Below are positions 1-9,111 of a DNA stretch of 64,000 nt, one piece after another. The notes under the pieces are model-generated. The model was given only the letters and a program-made list of their open reading frames with translations, made no database searches and had not been told where the DNA came from. Numbering within the stretch: the first letter of the stretch is position 1; each line of letters opens with the position of its first letter. Made by a program: the position numbers and the translations under genes. The DNA is from Permianibacter sp046297695 (GTDB taxonomy: Bacteria > Pseudomonadota > Gammaproteobacteria > Enterobacterales > Permianibacteraceae): the NCBI GenBank assembly GCA_046297695.1, contig JBKBHF010000019.1, positions 1 to 64,000 of the forward strand, read 5' to 3'.

Positions 1-214
1 CTTGCTGGGCAACCTGAAAAAATGGTTAAACGGCACCTTCCATGGCATTCGCGCGGCCAAATACGGCCAGCGCTACCTGCGCGAATTTCAATACCGATTC
101 AACCGTCGTTTCTCTTTGTCCGACATGTTCGCCCGGCTGCTGCATATCGCTGCTATTGGCACTCCGCACACCGAGCGTACCATCCGGTTTCTGTCAACTG
201 AGACAGCTACCTAA
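1..214 (+). CDS. IS1595-family transposase, C-terminal fragment (5' end outside window)
   Basis: The reading frame is open from the window edge to a TAA. The segment GNLKKWLNGTFHGIRA followed by YLREFQYRFNRRF matches the end of the DDE-type transposases of the IS1595 (ISXO2-like) group, where the NLK-WL-GT-HG motif carries the last acidic-domain helix and YRFNRR is near-invariant. Such enzymes cut and paste their own element. Only about 70 residues are visible, so I cannot say whether the gene is intact. I could not identify the terminal inverted repeat in the 38 bp between this stop and the next gene. Family assignment is from memory of the motif. Confidence 0.75.
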   Translation, partial: LLGNLKKWLNGTFHGIRAAKYGQRYLREFQYRFNRRFSLSDMFARLLHIAAIGTPHTERTIRFLSTETAT

Positions 215-252
215 TCAGGTTTTCTTTTATCCCGTGCCGCATCAGGCAGGCG

Positions 253-735
253 TTACCAAAACCAGGCAAAAACAAACGTCCCCAGCATCGTAAAGGCGAT
301 CGCGATCTTGGCGATCAAGCCCAGCATTGTACCGAGCCAGGCCGCGAAACCGACCTGATGCGCCTTCAGCTGATCGCCATGGGTCATCAGCTCGCCAATC
401 ACCGCACCGACAAACGGAAACACCAGCAGGCCCCAGAAGCCGACCAGAATGCCGAACACCGAGCCAAGCGTGGCGCCGATGATGGCGGCTTTCGAGGCGC
501 CGGCTTTTTTTGCGCCGAGCGCAGCGGCCACCCAATCGACGACAAACGACAAGGCCATCAACGCAAACAGCCACCAGACCGTGCCGACACCGATGCGTTG
601 GTAATCTTCCAGCCACGCCGCCAGCCACATGCCGGCAAACAGAAATGTGGTGCCGGGCAGCAATGGAAACACGATACCGACCAGACCAATCGCGATCAGG
701 GTGGCGACCGCGGACCAAAGCAAAAACGTCGTCAT
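253..735 (-). CDS. DUF456 family membrane protein
   Basis: A 160-residue, very hydrophobic protein with about four to five membrane segments: residues ~5-35, 50-72, 85-115 and 135-158. The Gly/Pro-rich loop GIVFPLLPGTTFLFAG near the N-terminus and the GSVFGILVGFWGLLVFPFVGAVIGE repeat-like half are typical of DUF456 inner-membrane proteins, whose function is unknown. The ATG at 735 was preferred over the upstream TTG (738) because GAGGG sits six bases before it. It stands alone, divergent from nothing obvious, next to a transposase remnant. Confidence 0.8.
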   Translation of the reverse strand: MTTFLLWSAVATLIAIGLVGIVFPLLPGTTFLFAGMWLAAWLEDYQRIGVGTVWWLFALMALSFVVDWVAAALGAKKAGASKAAIIGATLGSVFGILVGFWGLLVFPFVGAVIGELMTHGDQLKAHQVGFAAWLGTMLGLIAKIAIAFTMLGTFVFAWFW

Positions 736-774
736 CAAACGCCCTCAGTGCAATGAATTGGAATTCGCATTACT

Positions 775-795
775 CCCCTCCTTTTCAAGGAGGGG
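775..795. repeat. Dispersed 21-bp hairpin CCCCTCCTT-N3-AAGGAGGGG, copy 1
   Basis: Perfect 9-bp inverted repeat with a 3-base loop (TTC). A second copy with loop GGC lies at 49219-49239. Both are intergenic. Such small GC-rich palindromes are commonly scattered through gammaproteobacterial genomes. It sits between the convergent end of selO (859) and the start of the DUF456 gene (735). Confidence 0.7.
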
Positions 796-858
796 ATTCA
801 AAAAAAACAGCATCACTCATGCAACGATTCAGACTCCTTTTCCCTAGCGAGGTGCCGG

Positions 859-2325
859 TCATGACGAGCAGGAAATCTCCAGCTGCCGGGCCCAGTCCGG
901 CGGCAGCGCTGCGTAGGCCTCGTGTTCCGGCTGCTCAGCAAACGGCTGGCGCAAGATCTGATGCAGTTTCTGCACCTCGGAAAAATCGCCGGCTTGTGCC
1001 TTTTCAATTGCGATCTGGGCGAGATGGTTGCGCAGGACATATTTGGGATTATGCCGCTGCTGTATCGCCTGGCGCTGCGCGGCGATGCTGCCTTCGCGCG
1101 CCAGCCGTGCCCGCCAGCGGACCAGCCACGCCGCGGCAGCTTCGCGGTCAGCAAACTCATCGAGAAAGCGGCTGTCGCGGGCATCGGCGACATTGCCGAG
1201 CTGGCTCAGCGCCCGGAAGCTGCGCGGATAATCGGCGGCGTTGGCGGCCAGCAAACGCAGCAACTCGCTCGTCAGCTCACGGTCATCGTCTTCCGGATGG
1301 GTCAGGCCGAGCTTGCCACGCATCAAGGCGGCATAGTGCTCGACGACGAGCGGCTCGTATTCCGCCAACGCTTCACCAAGCACCTCTTTTTCCAGCAATG
1401 GCAACAGGGCTTCGGCAAACCGGCACAGGTTCCACAGCGCCACCGTCGGTTGCTCGTCAAAGGCATAACGGCCGCTGTGATCGGAGTGATTGCAAATGTA
1501 GCCCGGGTTGTATGCGTCCATGAAGCCGAACGGCCCGTAATCGAGCGTCAAGCCAAGCACCGACATGTTGTCGGTATTCATGACGCCGTGCGCAAACCCG
1601 AATGCCTGCCACTGTGCCATCAAGACCGCAGTGCGACGCACCACCTCGCGGAAAAAGCTCAAGCCCGGCAGCTTGTCGTGAACGTGATGCGGGAAATGTT
1701 CGGCAATGGTGAAATCGAGCAGCTGCTGCAAAGCGTCGTGCTGACCGGTCATCGCAAAATACTGGAAGCTGCCGAAGCGGGTGTGACTCGGCGCCATCCG
1801 GACGACGGTGGCGCCGGTATCCACCGTTTCCCGATAGACTTTTTCCTGCGAGCCGATCACGCACAGCGCGCGCGTGGTCGGGATGCCGAGTGCGTGCATC
1901 GCCTCCGAACACAAAAACTCGCGGATGGATGAACGCAACACGGCGCGGCCGTCGCCCATGCGCGAGAACGGCGTCTGGCCGGCTCCTTTCAGATGCAGCT
2001 GCCAGATTTCGCCACGGCTGTTGCGCACCTCAGCCAGCAGCAGGGCGCGACCGTCGCCAAGGCGCGGCACATAGACGCCAAACTGGTGGCCGGAATACAC
2101 CATCGCGCGCGGCTGCCAGCCAGTAATGGACGCGCCGCCGCTGAACAGGAACGGCAGCTCGGGCCGCTCGGCCTCGCTGGCATCCAGATCAATCAAGGCG
2201 GCCGCATCGGCGCTGAAGGCGACCAGATGGGGCGAGGCAAGCGGCGTCGGCGCCACCGGCACCGAAAACGGTTCGCCGAGGCGGGCGAAATGCGGCTGGT
2301 AATCCAATGCTTCCAGACGGGGCAT
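859..2325 (-). CDS. selO: Protein adenylyltransferase SelO (YdiU)
   Basis: A 488-residue SelO pseudokinase, which transfers AMP from ATP to Ser/Thr/Tyr of target proteins and is linked to redox homeostasis. Visible hallmarks are the glycine-rich GDGRALLLAEV segment, KGAGQTPFSRMGDGRAVLRSSIREFL, the HGVMNTDNMSVLGLTLDYGPFGFMD block containing the metal-binding Asn and Asp, and a C-terminal CSS, where the Cys corresponds to the selenocysteine of eukaryotic SelO. Length matches the family (about 480-490). ATG 2325 (MPRLEAL) is chosen over an upstream in-frame TTG at 2343. Neither has a clear Shine-Dalgarno sequence. Confidence 0.95.
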   Translation of the reverse strand: MPRLEALDYQPHFARLGEPFSVPVAPTPLASPHLVAFSADAAALIDLDASEAERPELPFLFSGGASITGWQPRAMVYSGHQFGVYVPRLGDGRALLLAEVRNSRGEIWQLHLKGAGQTPFSRMGDGRAVLRSSIREFLCSEAMHALGIPTTRALCVIGSQEKVYRETVDTGATVVRMAPSHTRFGSFQYFAMTGQHDALQQLLDFTIAEHFPHHVHDKLPGLSFFREVVRRTAVLMAQWQAFGFAHGVMNTDNMSVLGLTLDYGPFGFMDAYNPGYICNHSDHSGRYAFDEQPTVALWNLCRFAEALLPLLEKEVLGEALAEYEPLVVEHYAALMRGKLGLTHPEDDDRELTSELLRLLAANAADYPRSFRALSQLGNVADARDSRFLDEFADREAAAAWLVRWRARLAREGSIAAQRQAIQQRHNPKYVLRNHLAQIAIEKAQAGDFSEVQKLHQILRQPFAEQPEHEAYAALPPDWARQLEISCSS

Positions 2326-2443
2326 GACAACGGCCAAGATCAAGACGAGGTGTGCAGTATACGGTCAGTTGCCGACGGCCGCTTTCAAGCCGGCCGGGGC
2401 AGTGCGACAATGCCGGTCTGCCCCGTCGCCAGCGAACGCCACC

Positions 2444-2998
2444 ATGCCCATCCCGACCCCGGCCGATCTCGCCACCCTGCAAGCCTTTCTGGTTTCCGAC
2501 GCCGTCAGCGAAGAGTGTTACGACTATGTCCAGACTCACGGCTTTCTGACGGCGCTGGCGATTTCACCGGTGGCAGTGCCGGAGCACGAATGGCTGGCCG
2601 AGATCTTCGTCGAAGAACCGGAATTTGCCGACGACGACGAGCAGCAGCAAATCGAAAGCACGCTGCGCAATCTGGCCGACTACATCGCCCGCGAACTGTA
2701 CTCCGGCAAACCGCTGCGGCTGCCCTGCCCGCTGCTGCTCGGTGACGATCCGGATGCCGCGCCGCTGCGCGGCTGGGCGCTCGGCTTCATGGATGGCGTC
2801 AACCTGCGCGAGGACGCCTGGTTCGAGCCGGACGAAGAAGAAGTCGGAGAACTCCTGCTGCCAATCGCGCTTGCCGCCGGGGTGTTCGAAGACGATCACC
2901 TCGATCAAATCTATGAAGACCCGCACCGGCTGCGCACCGTGCTGGCGCAGATCCCGGATTCGATTTCTGAACTCTACCTGCTCTATCGCGAAGAGTAA
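2444..2998 (+). CDS. UPF0149 (YecA/YgfB) family protein
   Basis: A 184-residue acidic protein. The N-terminal half has the ALAISP and EFADDDEQQQIESTLRNL helices, and the centre has RGWALGFMDGV, the signature of the UPF0149/YgfB-YecA group. Function is poorly known; E. coli YgfB-like proteins have been linked to regulation. The frame stays open upstream to 2324, but the family starts at MPIPTPADLATLQAFL, so ATG 2444 is used. It converges with the photolyase gene, leaving only three bases between the two stop codons. Confidence 0.85.
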   Translation: MPIPTPADLATLQAFLVSDAVSEECYDYVQTHGFLTALAISPVAVPEHEWLAEIFVEEPEFADDDEQQQIESTLRNLADYIARELYSGKPLRLPCPLLLGDDPDAAPLRGWALGFMDGVNLREDAWFEPDEEEVGELLLPIALAAGVFEDDHLDQIYEDPHRLRTVLAQIPDSISELYLLYREE

Positions 2999-3001
2999 GC
3001 G

Positions 3002-4543
3002 TTACAGCGTTTCAATCTGAATCAGCTGCTGTTCTGCTTGTCGCAACACCGCTGCGCGATCGGCCGGATCGCGTTTCAACCAGCCACGGACAATCGGTGC
3101 CATGCGCTGGTTCTTCAGCCAGCGCTCGGCGTGGCGATCAATGAAATGCCAATACAGGCTGTTGAATGGACAGGCGCGTTCGCCGGTTTTTTCCTTGACC
3201 CTGTAATGGCACTGCGCACAGTGGTCGCCCATGCGGTGAATGTAGGCCCCGCCCGACACGTACGGCTTCGAGCCGAGCAAACCACCATCGGCGAACTGGC
3301 TCATGCCGCGGGTATTCGGCAGCTCGACCCATTCCAGCGCATCGATGTAAATGCCGAGGTACCAGGCATCGACTTCGTCCGGATCGCAACCGGCGAGCAA
3401 GGCAAAATTGCCGGTGATCATCAAGCGCTGGATATGGTGGGCGTAGGCGTTTTGCAGTGAGCCGTGAATGGCTTGCTGCAAACAGCGCATCTTGGTCTCG
3501 CCGGTCCAGTACCACCACGGCAGCGACCGCCGGTGCCGCAGCACGTTCTGCGTGCGATATGCCGGCATCTTGGCCCAGTAAACGCCTCGCACGTACTCGC
3601 GCCAACCCAGGATCTGCCGGACAAAACCTTCGACCGAAGCCAGCGGATAGCGGCGCGGATCATCGTGGTAGGCAGCGACTGCGGCATCGACCACTTCCTG
3701 CGGCGTGATCAGTTTGGCGTTGAGCGCAAACGACAGCCGCGAGTGGAACAGCCACGCTTGGCCGTCAGCGAGTGCATCCTGAAAGCGGCCGAACCACGGC
3801 AGGCGATGCGTGATGAAGCTGCGCAAATCGGCCTGTGCCATCCGGCGCGTGGTCGGCCAGAAAAACGCGTCGGCCCTGGGCTCACCGAAATGCGACACGC
3901 CGGCATCGACAATCTCCCGCCACAATGCCGACAGATCCTGTTTGCGCCACGGCTCGACCGGAATCGCCGGCTCGCCGTCCCAGCGCTCGCGGTTGTCGGC
4001 ATCATAGTTCCACTGACCGCCGACCGGCTCGCCGGCCTTGCTGACCAGAACCTGATGACGCTGGCGCAGCTGGCGGTAGAACAACTCCATCCGGTATTGC
4101 TTGCTGCCGAAGAACTGCGCGACTGCATCGCGTGCGGTGTAGAAATGCTCGCTGTCGTACACCGTCACCTGCAAACCGGACTCGGCCGAGAGCGTGTGCA
4201 ATTCCTGATCCAGCCGCCACTCGTCCGGCAGCTGATAAGCCACCGCCTGACAGTGTTGTGCGGCCAGTACCGAGCGCAACAACGCGACGAATGACCGCCG
4301 ACTCGCCGGCTCGCCAATGCGCACGTAGTGCACGCGGTGGCCGGCATTCTGCAGCGCCTCGGCAAACGCGCGCATGCTGGCAAAAAACGCCAGCAGTTTC
4401 TGGGCATGGTGTTTGACGTATTGGCTTTCCTGTTGCAACTCGGCCATGACATACAACACATCATCGCGCCGCTGCCGAAACCAGGAATGGCCGGCATGCA
4501 ATTGATCACCGAGGATCAGGCGAACTTCACGAATGGCCGTCAT
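3002..4543 (-). CDS. Prokaryotic (6-4) photolyase / FeS-BCP cryptochrome family
   Basis: A 513-residue flavoprotein of the photolyase-cryptochrome superfamily, expected to repair UV lesions with light. The start MTAIREVRLILGDQL is characteristic of the FeS-BCP (PhrB/CryB) clade. The C-terminal half holds cysteines in AGCDPDEVDAWY, HCAQC and RACPFNSLYWHF, the set that ligates a [4Fe-4S] cluster in that clade. WVELPNTRGMSQFADGG is a conserved FAD-region motif. The longer upstream frame is another gene: the 59-residue DUF2256 frame overlaps the start by 17 bp, so the two are probably translationally coupled. Confidence 0.93.
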   Translation of the reverse strand: MTAIREVRLILGDQLHAGHSWFRQRRDDVLYVMAELQQESQYVKHHAQKLLAFFASMRAFAEALQNAGHRVHYVRIGEPASRRSFVALLRSVLAAQHCQAVAYQLPDEWRLDQELHTLSAESGLQVTVYDSEHFYTARDAVAQFFGSKQYRMELFYRQLRQRHQVLVSKAGEPVGGQWNYDADNRERWDGEPAIPVEPWRKQDLSALWREIVDAGVSHFGEPRADAFFWPTTRRMAQADLRSFITHRLPWFGRFQDALADGQAWLFHSRLSFALNAKLITPQEVVDAAVAAYHDDPRRYPLASVEGFVRQILGWREYVRGVYWAKMPAYRTQNVLRHRRSLPWWYWTGETKMRCLQQAIHGSLQNAYAHHIQRLMITGNFALLAGCDPDEVDAWYLGIYIDALEWVELPNTRGMSQFADGGLLGSKPYVSGGAYIHRMGDHCAQCHYRVKEKTGERACPFNSLYWHFIDRHAERWLKNQRMAPIVRGWLKRDPADRAAVLRQAEQQLIQIETL

Positions 4544-4706
4544 CACACGCTTCCGTTGAGGAGATGCCACGCCGACGCCCGCGACAGGCATCGGAGCAGT
4601 ACTTGACCGCATCCCAGTTTTTCTCCCAGCGCTTGCGCCAGCGGAACGGCCGCTGGCAGACCGGGCAGATTTTTTCCGGCAGATTCGCCTTGGCAACGCC
4701 GCGCAT
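4527..4706 (-). CDS. DUF2256 zinc-ribbon-like small protein
   Basis: A 59-residue protein with KANLPEKICPVCQRPFRWRKRW and DAVKYCSDACR. The spacing CxxC...CxxxC suggests a metal knuckle, and the Trp/Arg-rich middle is the DUF2256 signature. These short proteins are frequently found beside photolyase/cryptochrome genes; here the stop codon lies inside the photolyase start region (17-bp overlap). Start ATG 4706 (MRGVAKANLPEK). The frame is open further upstream, but that sequence does not look coding. Role unknown, possibly an accessory to the FeS photolyase (inference). Confidence 0.85.
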   Translation of the reverse strand: MRGVAKANLPEKICPVCQRPFRWRKRWEKNWDAVKYCSDACRGRRRGISSTEACDDGHS

Positions 4707-4806
4707 GCGCTGATCCCACCGACCATCCGCAGACGACGGCGGCGTCCACGTCGTGCTCAACGGTTCGTCATGCAGCGAACGCTCGACGCCGCTGCTGCGC
4801 CAACAG

Positions 4807-4854
4807 CCAACGTAAACAGAACGGGCCATTACTGGCCCGTTCTGTTTACGTTGG
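4807..4854. terminator. Perfect 22-bp inverted repeat, probable bidirectional terminator
   Basis: Arms 4807-4828 and 4833-4854 are exactly complementary around a TTAC loop. The GC-rich core (ACGGGCCA/TGGCCCGT) is flanked by AAACAG/CTGTTT, giving a short U-rich side in both directions. It lies between the end of the large membrane-protein gene (4870, minus strand) and the start of the DUF2256-photolyase pair, where a minus-strand terminator is expected. Confidence 0.7.
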
Positions 4855-4869
4855 TGACGGCAATCGCGA

Positions 4870-7800
4870 TCACGGCGACGCCGGCTTGTCCGCGTTGCCG
4901 GCATTATCGGCAGGCCTTGCCGTGGCATCCGGCTCACCACCCGTTGCCAGCCGGGCCTTGCCCGGTTTGCCCTGCCAGAAACCGCCGACATTCAGCGCCT
5001 GCCAGGCATGCTTGATCCAGCGCAGCAAGGCAAAGCTGAGCCAGATCGCCCACAGCAGCATCGCGCCCTTGTACAGCCACATCGGCACCGACAGCACACT
5101 GACATGGGGTAGCGCATCGGCACTGTAATCGGCGAACCAGTTCAGCTGATTGCCGTAGGAACCGTTGCCGGTCAACATCATGTCCGGCGATGACAGCAGC
5201 GCCGCCGGCACCGAACCGACCAGCACCAGCACGGCGATCACGCTCAGTGCCATCAAGGCGAACTGCTGCAAGTTGAAGCCGCCACCTGTCGGCATCGTCA
5301 GCTGCCGTTCGCGCCAGCGCAACACGAGGAACCAGACGACCAACAGCGCCAGCACCCACCATGACACGGTCGACAAGCCGAGCCCGAGCAGCAACCAGTC
5401 GCGGAACGACACTGCCGTGAGGCCGCTGCGTGCCAGCACAAACGCCAAAGCAATGAACACCAGCAGCGCACTCCAGTACAGCACCGCCGGGCCGAGCGTC
5501 GGGCCGCTGGTATAAAGAATCCAGCGGTTGTCCGGCATTTGCAGCGAGAAACTCAGGTTGGCCGCCGGCACCCCGAGTGCGATCGCCGGCAATTGCTGGC
5601 GCAGCGTCGCTTCACTGCTGTCGCGGTAATTTACCAACAGCGTGTGTTCGCCCGGCAGCACCGGCACGGTCAACACACCATCACGCGGACGCACAACCTG
5701 ATCGCGACCATCGAGTTGCACCTGCAGCACATCGAGGGCCGCGGGCAGCGTGATCACCTGCTCGCCACCTTGCGTTGCCCGGTAGCGCAGCGTCAGCGAA
5801 CCGGTGGCGCCGCGCTGGCCCTGGGCATGTTGCAGCTGCAGTTGATCGATCGCCAGGGTGGCTCCGGTGACAATCGCCGGTCGCGTGACCGCCACCGTCA
5901 ACTGCTCGCCGGGGCGCGGCGCGTAGGTTTGCAACCAGTCTTCACCATCGTCATTGGCGATCTGCGGCGTGCCTTGCGTCTGCAGCCGCCACTGATTGTC
6001 CGGCGCCAATTGCCAGATCTCGACATAGGGCGCATCGGCCGGGCTCTGCAAGACAAGCGTCTCGGCCCGGGCCAGACTGCTGCTGAAGCGCACGGTCTGC
6101 TCGGCCGCGGCAAAATGCAGTTGCACGACACCGTTTTCCACCTTCAGCTGATCGTCCTGCACTGCTTCGCCCGGCAGCAACGGCAACGCTACCGTGAATG
6201 CACCGGCGCGCGGAGCCAAACGACGCACCTGCGTTTCGACGCGCCAGGATTCGGCAAACTGCAGCGTGCGCTCGACCTGGACAAACGGCGGCACACTGAG
6301 CTGATTGACGCCGTTCGCGCCGGGACGCTCGACGGCGGTTTTGCTGGCGGCGCGGGTCAGCGCCAGCGCGCCGGACGGCAACAGATCGCCCAGCAGGCCG
6401 CTTGCCTCCCAACCATCCAGTTCGACCCGAAGCTGGCGCGGTTTCAGCGCAAAATTGAGCGACACCCGATCACTGCCCGGCGCAGTGCCAGTCAATTGCA
6501 AACGGTGGCGACCAGCCGGCACCCAGACCGACACGCTGTTGCCGCGCAGACGTGCGACGCTGCGCTCGCCATCGCGGCTGACCTGCGTCGGCAGCCAATC
6601 GCCGATACGGCCGGGCACCGGAATCGCGGTTGCGATCACCGCATTGACCTCAAGCGTCAGCGTGATCTGATCGCGCTCGGCGCGCACTTCAGCGGTGCTG
6701 AGCTCGGCACAGATCGGCGCGCAAGTCGGCGGCAGGGTCAGCCGCGTTTTCAGTTCATTGAGCAACTCGGCCGACGGCACGGTGGCCTGCGCACGCTCCG
6801 GCAATGCGGCGCCTGCGATCAACACGCCCAACAACAGCCACGGCGCCATGACACTGGCGAGTCCGAGTTTCTGCCGCGCCAGTTGCAACGGTGAGCGGCC
6901 GCTCAGCTCGCGCACCACACGCAGGAAGAACGCCGCGAAAATGCCGATGGCAAGCAGCACCAGCAACACGCGCACGCTGTAGGGCAACAGCCACAGCGAC
7001 AGCGTCTGCTCGGCGTCGACCGGGCCGGACCAGCTGAGCTGGTAACGGTGCCAGCGCCAATCCGGAATGCCTTTGCCGGACTGGTTGATCGTGTTGTCGG
7101 CATAGGTCTGGTAGATATCGCTTTTGCCGATGCGCGAACCGGTCACTTCAATGCGCTGTTCCATTTCACGCGAGCGCATCGCATCCTCTTCCGCCGATTT
7201 GCGTGCCATCGCCTCTGCCATGACCGGCGCCGGCGCTACCGCCGGCATCGCCTGATCATAAATCTCCGGTGCATGGCGATAATCGTAGGCACCGGTTTGC
7301 GGCTCCAGTTGCGGATGCAGCAGCGCACTGATTTGCCCGGCCGCAAACGGGATCAGGATCAACACCAGCGCGGCCAGACTGAGCAGCCGGTAACGCTGCA
7401 ACCAAACCTGGAGTTTGCCGCTGGCGTACCGGCAGGCCAGCAGCGCCAGCGCGGCATTCGGCAGCAGCCACTGCGGCATGTCCGGTTCATGGAACAGAAA
7501 GCCGAATGCCAGCAACACCAACAGTGCCCACAGTACGCCATAGAGTTTGTAAACGAGCACCGCGGTCAGCACCAACACGAAGGTATCAAGCAAGTTCCAG
7601 CGTTCGATGAAACTGCCCGGTGCCTGATCGACACCGCTTGCCGCCAGCAACCGGTAACCGGGTGGCAGATGCAGCTGAATCTGCGCGCTGTCGAACCGGG
7701 TCTGCCAGCCGGTGGCCGGCATGCTGCCATCGCGTTCCAGCTCGCCGCTGGCTTGCAGCGACAGGTAACTGCGACGCAACTCGACCCCGCGCAAGGCATC

Positions 7801-9111
7801 GGTATCGCCGCTGCTGATCGGCAAGGCCTGGCCGCTGTCACTGACGTGCTGCAGCTGATAAGGCCTCGCCATGTCGAGCCGCCAATCGCGCCGCAAATTG
7901 CCATTTACCTGATCGCGAAAACTGTAGGTGCTGCCATCGAAACGCAGCCAGAGATCGCGCTGCAGTTGCAGCGCATTGTCGGTGACCTGACGACCGCGGC
8001 TGCGTTCGCTGATGCGCAGGCTGTCGCCGCTTTGCACGCGCAGGGCCGGCAGCTCATGCCATTCGCCCGGCACATCGGCCTGCACCGGATCGATCGGCGC
8101 GCCACCTTCGAGACTGGCGGCGCGCAGCGATTCGGCACTTTGCCAGGACCAGATCTGTTCGCTTGGCCACAGGCCATTTTCCGCCGGCAACGACAACGAT
8201 TCCGGCATCTGCCGGGCGCGGCTGTGCAGGCGCAATTCCCATTCGCCGGCGCGCAGCTGCACCCGCAGCTGTCCGGTTTCATCGAGCCGTGCGGCCAGCT
8301 TGCTCTGCATCGCCGTTGGCACAAAATCCGGCAACAACGGCGCACCCAGCAACACTTCCCGGGCACTGCCGGTGGCAGTCAGCTTGAGCACGGTTTCCAG
8401 CTGCAGCGGGATGCCATCCTGCAAACGCTGATAGACGCGCAGTTGCAAGCTGTCTTGCACGGTGGCCGGTTTGTCGTCGCTGGCAAGCATCAGGGCGCTG
8501 CCATCGCGCTGCACCGCAGTCACCGGTTTGCCATTCAGCATCAGCGAAACCAGCGCGACGCCATCGGGCAGCGGCAGCGCGCCCGGCACTTGCCGCCAGC
8601 GGATCTCGCCTTGCAGCGTAATGCGGCCCGGCACCAGCAAGACCTGCGGCTCGCCGCCACGATCCAGCACCGCGACACTGCGGACACCGTCACTGACCGC
8701 TCGCGGCCACAGATCGGCACTGCCCGGCAAACGCACCAGCTGCTCCTTGCTGCCGAGCACTTCGATCGGCAGCGTAAAACGCGCGCCACCGGCATCGGCT
8801 TGCAGGTTCAGGTTGCCATACCAGACGCAGGCGAAATCGCCCGCTTCGCGACCGTCCTGACCGTGACTGAGTGGGCAACGACGAAACTCTTCGCCGTGCA
8901 GCGCCCAGTCCTGCCAATCCTTCAAGGCATTCGGCACGGCAACGTCCGCGGCCTGCGCCGTCAACATCGCACCGAACCACAATACCGGGAACGACAACAC
9001 CCGGAACGACGACACCGGCAACGACCAACCCGGAAACGACCACAACGCCAGGAACCGCCGCGACAGCCCTGCCATCGCGGTCCGTTTGTTTCGCCAACCC
9101 CTGCTCACCAT
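4870..9111 (-). CDS. Very large polytopic membrane protein, unknown function
   Basis: A 1413-residue protein that I do not recognise. Start ATG 9111 is supported by AAGGAG five bases upstream. The N-terminus has an unusually long hydrophobic signal region (~residues 18-53) ending in AQAADVAVP. It is followed by a long soluble stretch rich in beta-type sequence, ~500 residues, and then two hydrophobic segments (FVLVLTAVLVYKLYG and LLSLAALVLILIPFAAG). Next come a soluble linker containing RSREMEQRIEVTGSRIG, two more membrane segments, a second Cys-containing periplasmic-type region (LPPTCAPICAELS), and four C-terminal membrane helices. The two big beta-rich regions, each followed by helices, suggest an envelope anchored scaffold, but this is inference. 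A 22-bp palindromic terminator follows. The signal region is encoded by a four-unit 15-bp tandem repeat. Confidence 0.8.
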   Translation of the reverse strand: MVSRGWRNKRTAMAGLSRRFLALWSFPGWSLPVSSFRVLSFPVLWFGAMLTAQAADVAVPNALKDWQDWALHGEEFRRCPLSHGQDGREAGDFACVWYGNLNLQADAGGARFTLPIEVLGSKEQLVRLPGSADLWPRAVSDGVRSVAVLDRGGEPQVLLVPGRITLQGEIRWRQVPGALPLPDGVALVSLMLNGKPVTAVQRDGSALMLASDDKPATVQDSLQLRVYQRLQDGIPLQLETVLKLTATGSAREVLLGAPLLPDFVPTAMQSKLAARLDETGQLRVQLRAGEWELRLHSRARQMPESLSLPAENGLWPSEQIWSWQSAESLRAASLEGGAPIDPVQADVPGEWHELPALRVQSGDSLRISERSRGRQVTDNALQLQRDLWLRFDGSTYSFRDQVNGNLRRDWRLDMARPYQLQHVSDSGQALPISSGDTDALRGVELRRSYLSLQASGELERDGSMPATGWQTRFDSAQIQLHLPPGYRLLAASGVDQAPGSFIERWNLLDTFVLVLTAVLVYKLYGVLWALLVLLAFGFLFHEPDMPQWLLPNAALALLACRYASGKLQVWLQRYRLLSLAALVLILIPFAAGQISALLHPQLEPQTGAYDYRHAPEIYDQAMPAVAPAPVMAEAMARKSAEEDAMRSREMEQRIEVTGSRIGKSDIYQTYADNTINQSGKGIPDWRWHRYQLSWSGPVDAEQTLSLWLLPYSVRVLLVLLAIGIFAAFFLRVVRELSGRSPLQLARQKLGLASVMAPWLLLGVLIAGAALPERAQATVPSAELLNELKTRLTLPPTCAPICAELSTAEVRAERDQITLTLEVNAVIATAIPVPGRIGDWLPTQVSRDGERSVARLRGNSVSVWVPAGRHRLQLTGTAPGSDRVSLNFALKPRQLRVELDGWEASGLLGDLLPSGALALTRAASKTAVERPGANGVNQLSVPPFVQVERTLQFAESWRVETQVRRLAPRAGAFTVALPLLPGEAVQDDQLKVENGVVQLHFAAAEQTVRFSSSLARAETLVLQSPADAPYVEIWQLAPDNQWRLQTQGTPQIANDDGEDWLQTYAPRPGEQLTVAVTRPAIVTGATLAIDQLQLQHAQGQRGATGSLTLRYRATQGGEQVITLPAALDVLQVQLDGRDQVVRPRDGVLTVPVLPGEHTLLVNYRDSSEATLRQQLPAIALGVPAANLSFSLQMPDNRWILYTSGPTLGPAVLYWSALLVFIALAFVLARSGLTAVSFRDWLLLGLGLSTVSWWVLALLVVWFLVLRWRERQLTMPTGGGFNLQQFALMALSVIAVLVLVGSVPAALLSSPDMMLTGNGSYGNQLNWFADYSADALPHVSVLSVPMWLYKGAMLLWAIWLSFALLRWIKHAWQALNVGGFWQGKPGKARLATGGEPDATARPADNAGNADKPASP
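8984..9043. repeat. 15-bp minisatellite, four units, inside signal-peptide codons
   Basis: Four consecutive 15-bp units (8984-8998, 8999-9013, 9014-9028, 9029-9043), each of the form ACCGG-AACGAC-AC with two to four differences. On the minus strand they encode a run of hydrophobic pentapeptides such as SFPVL and SFRVL in the h-region of the large membrane protein's signal sequence. Because the unit is five codons, gain or loss of a unit would stay in frame. Confidence 0.85.

Noticed and set aside
215..252. Right inverted repeat of the IS1595-like element
   Set aside because: I could not identify a matching end without the other copy.
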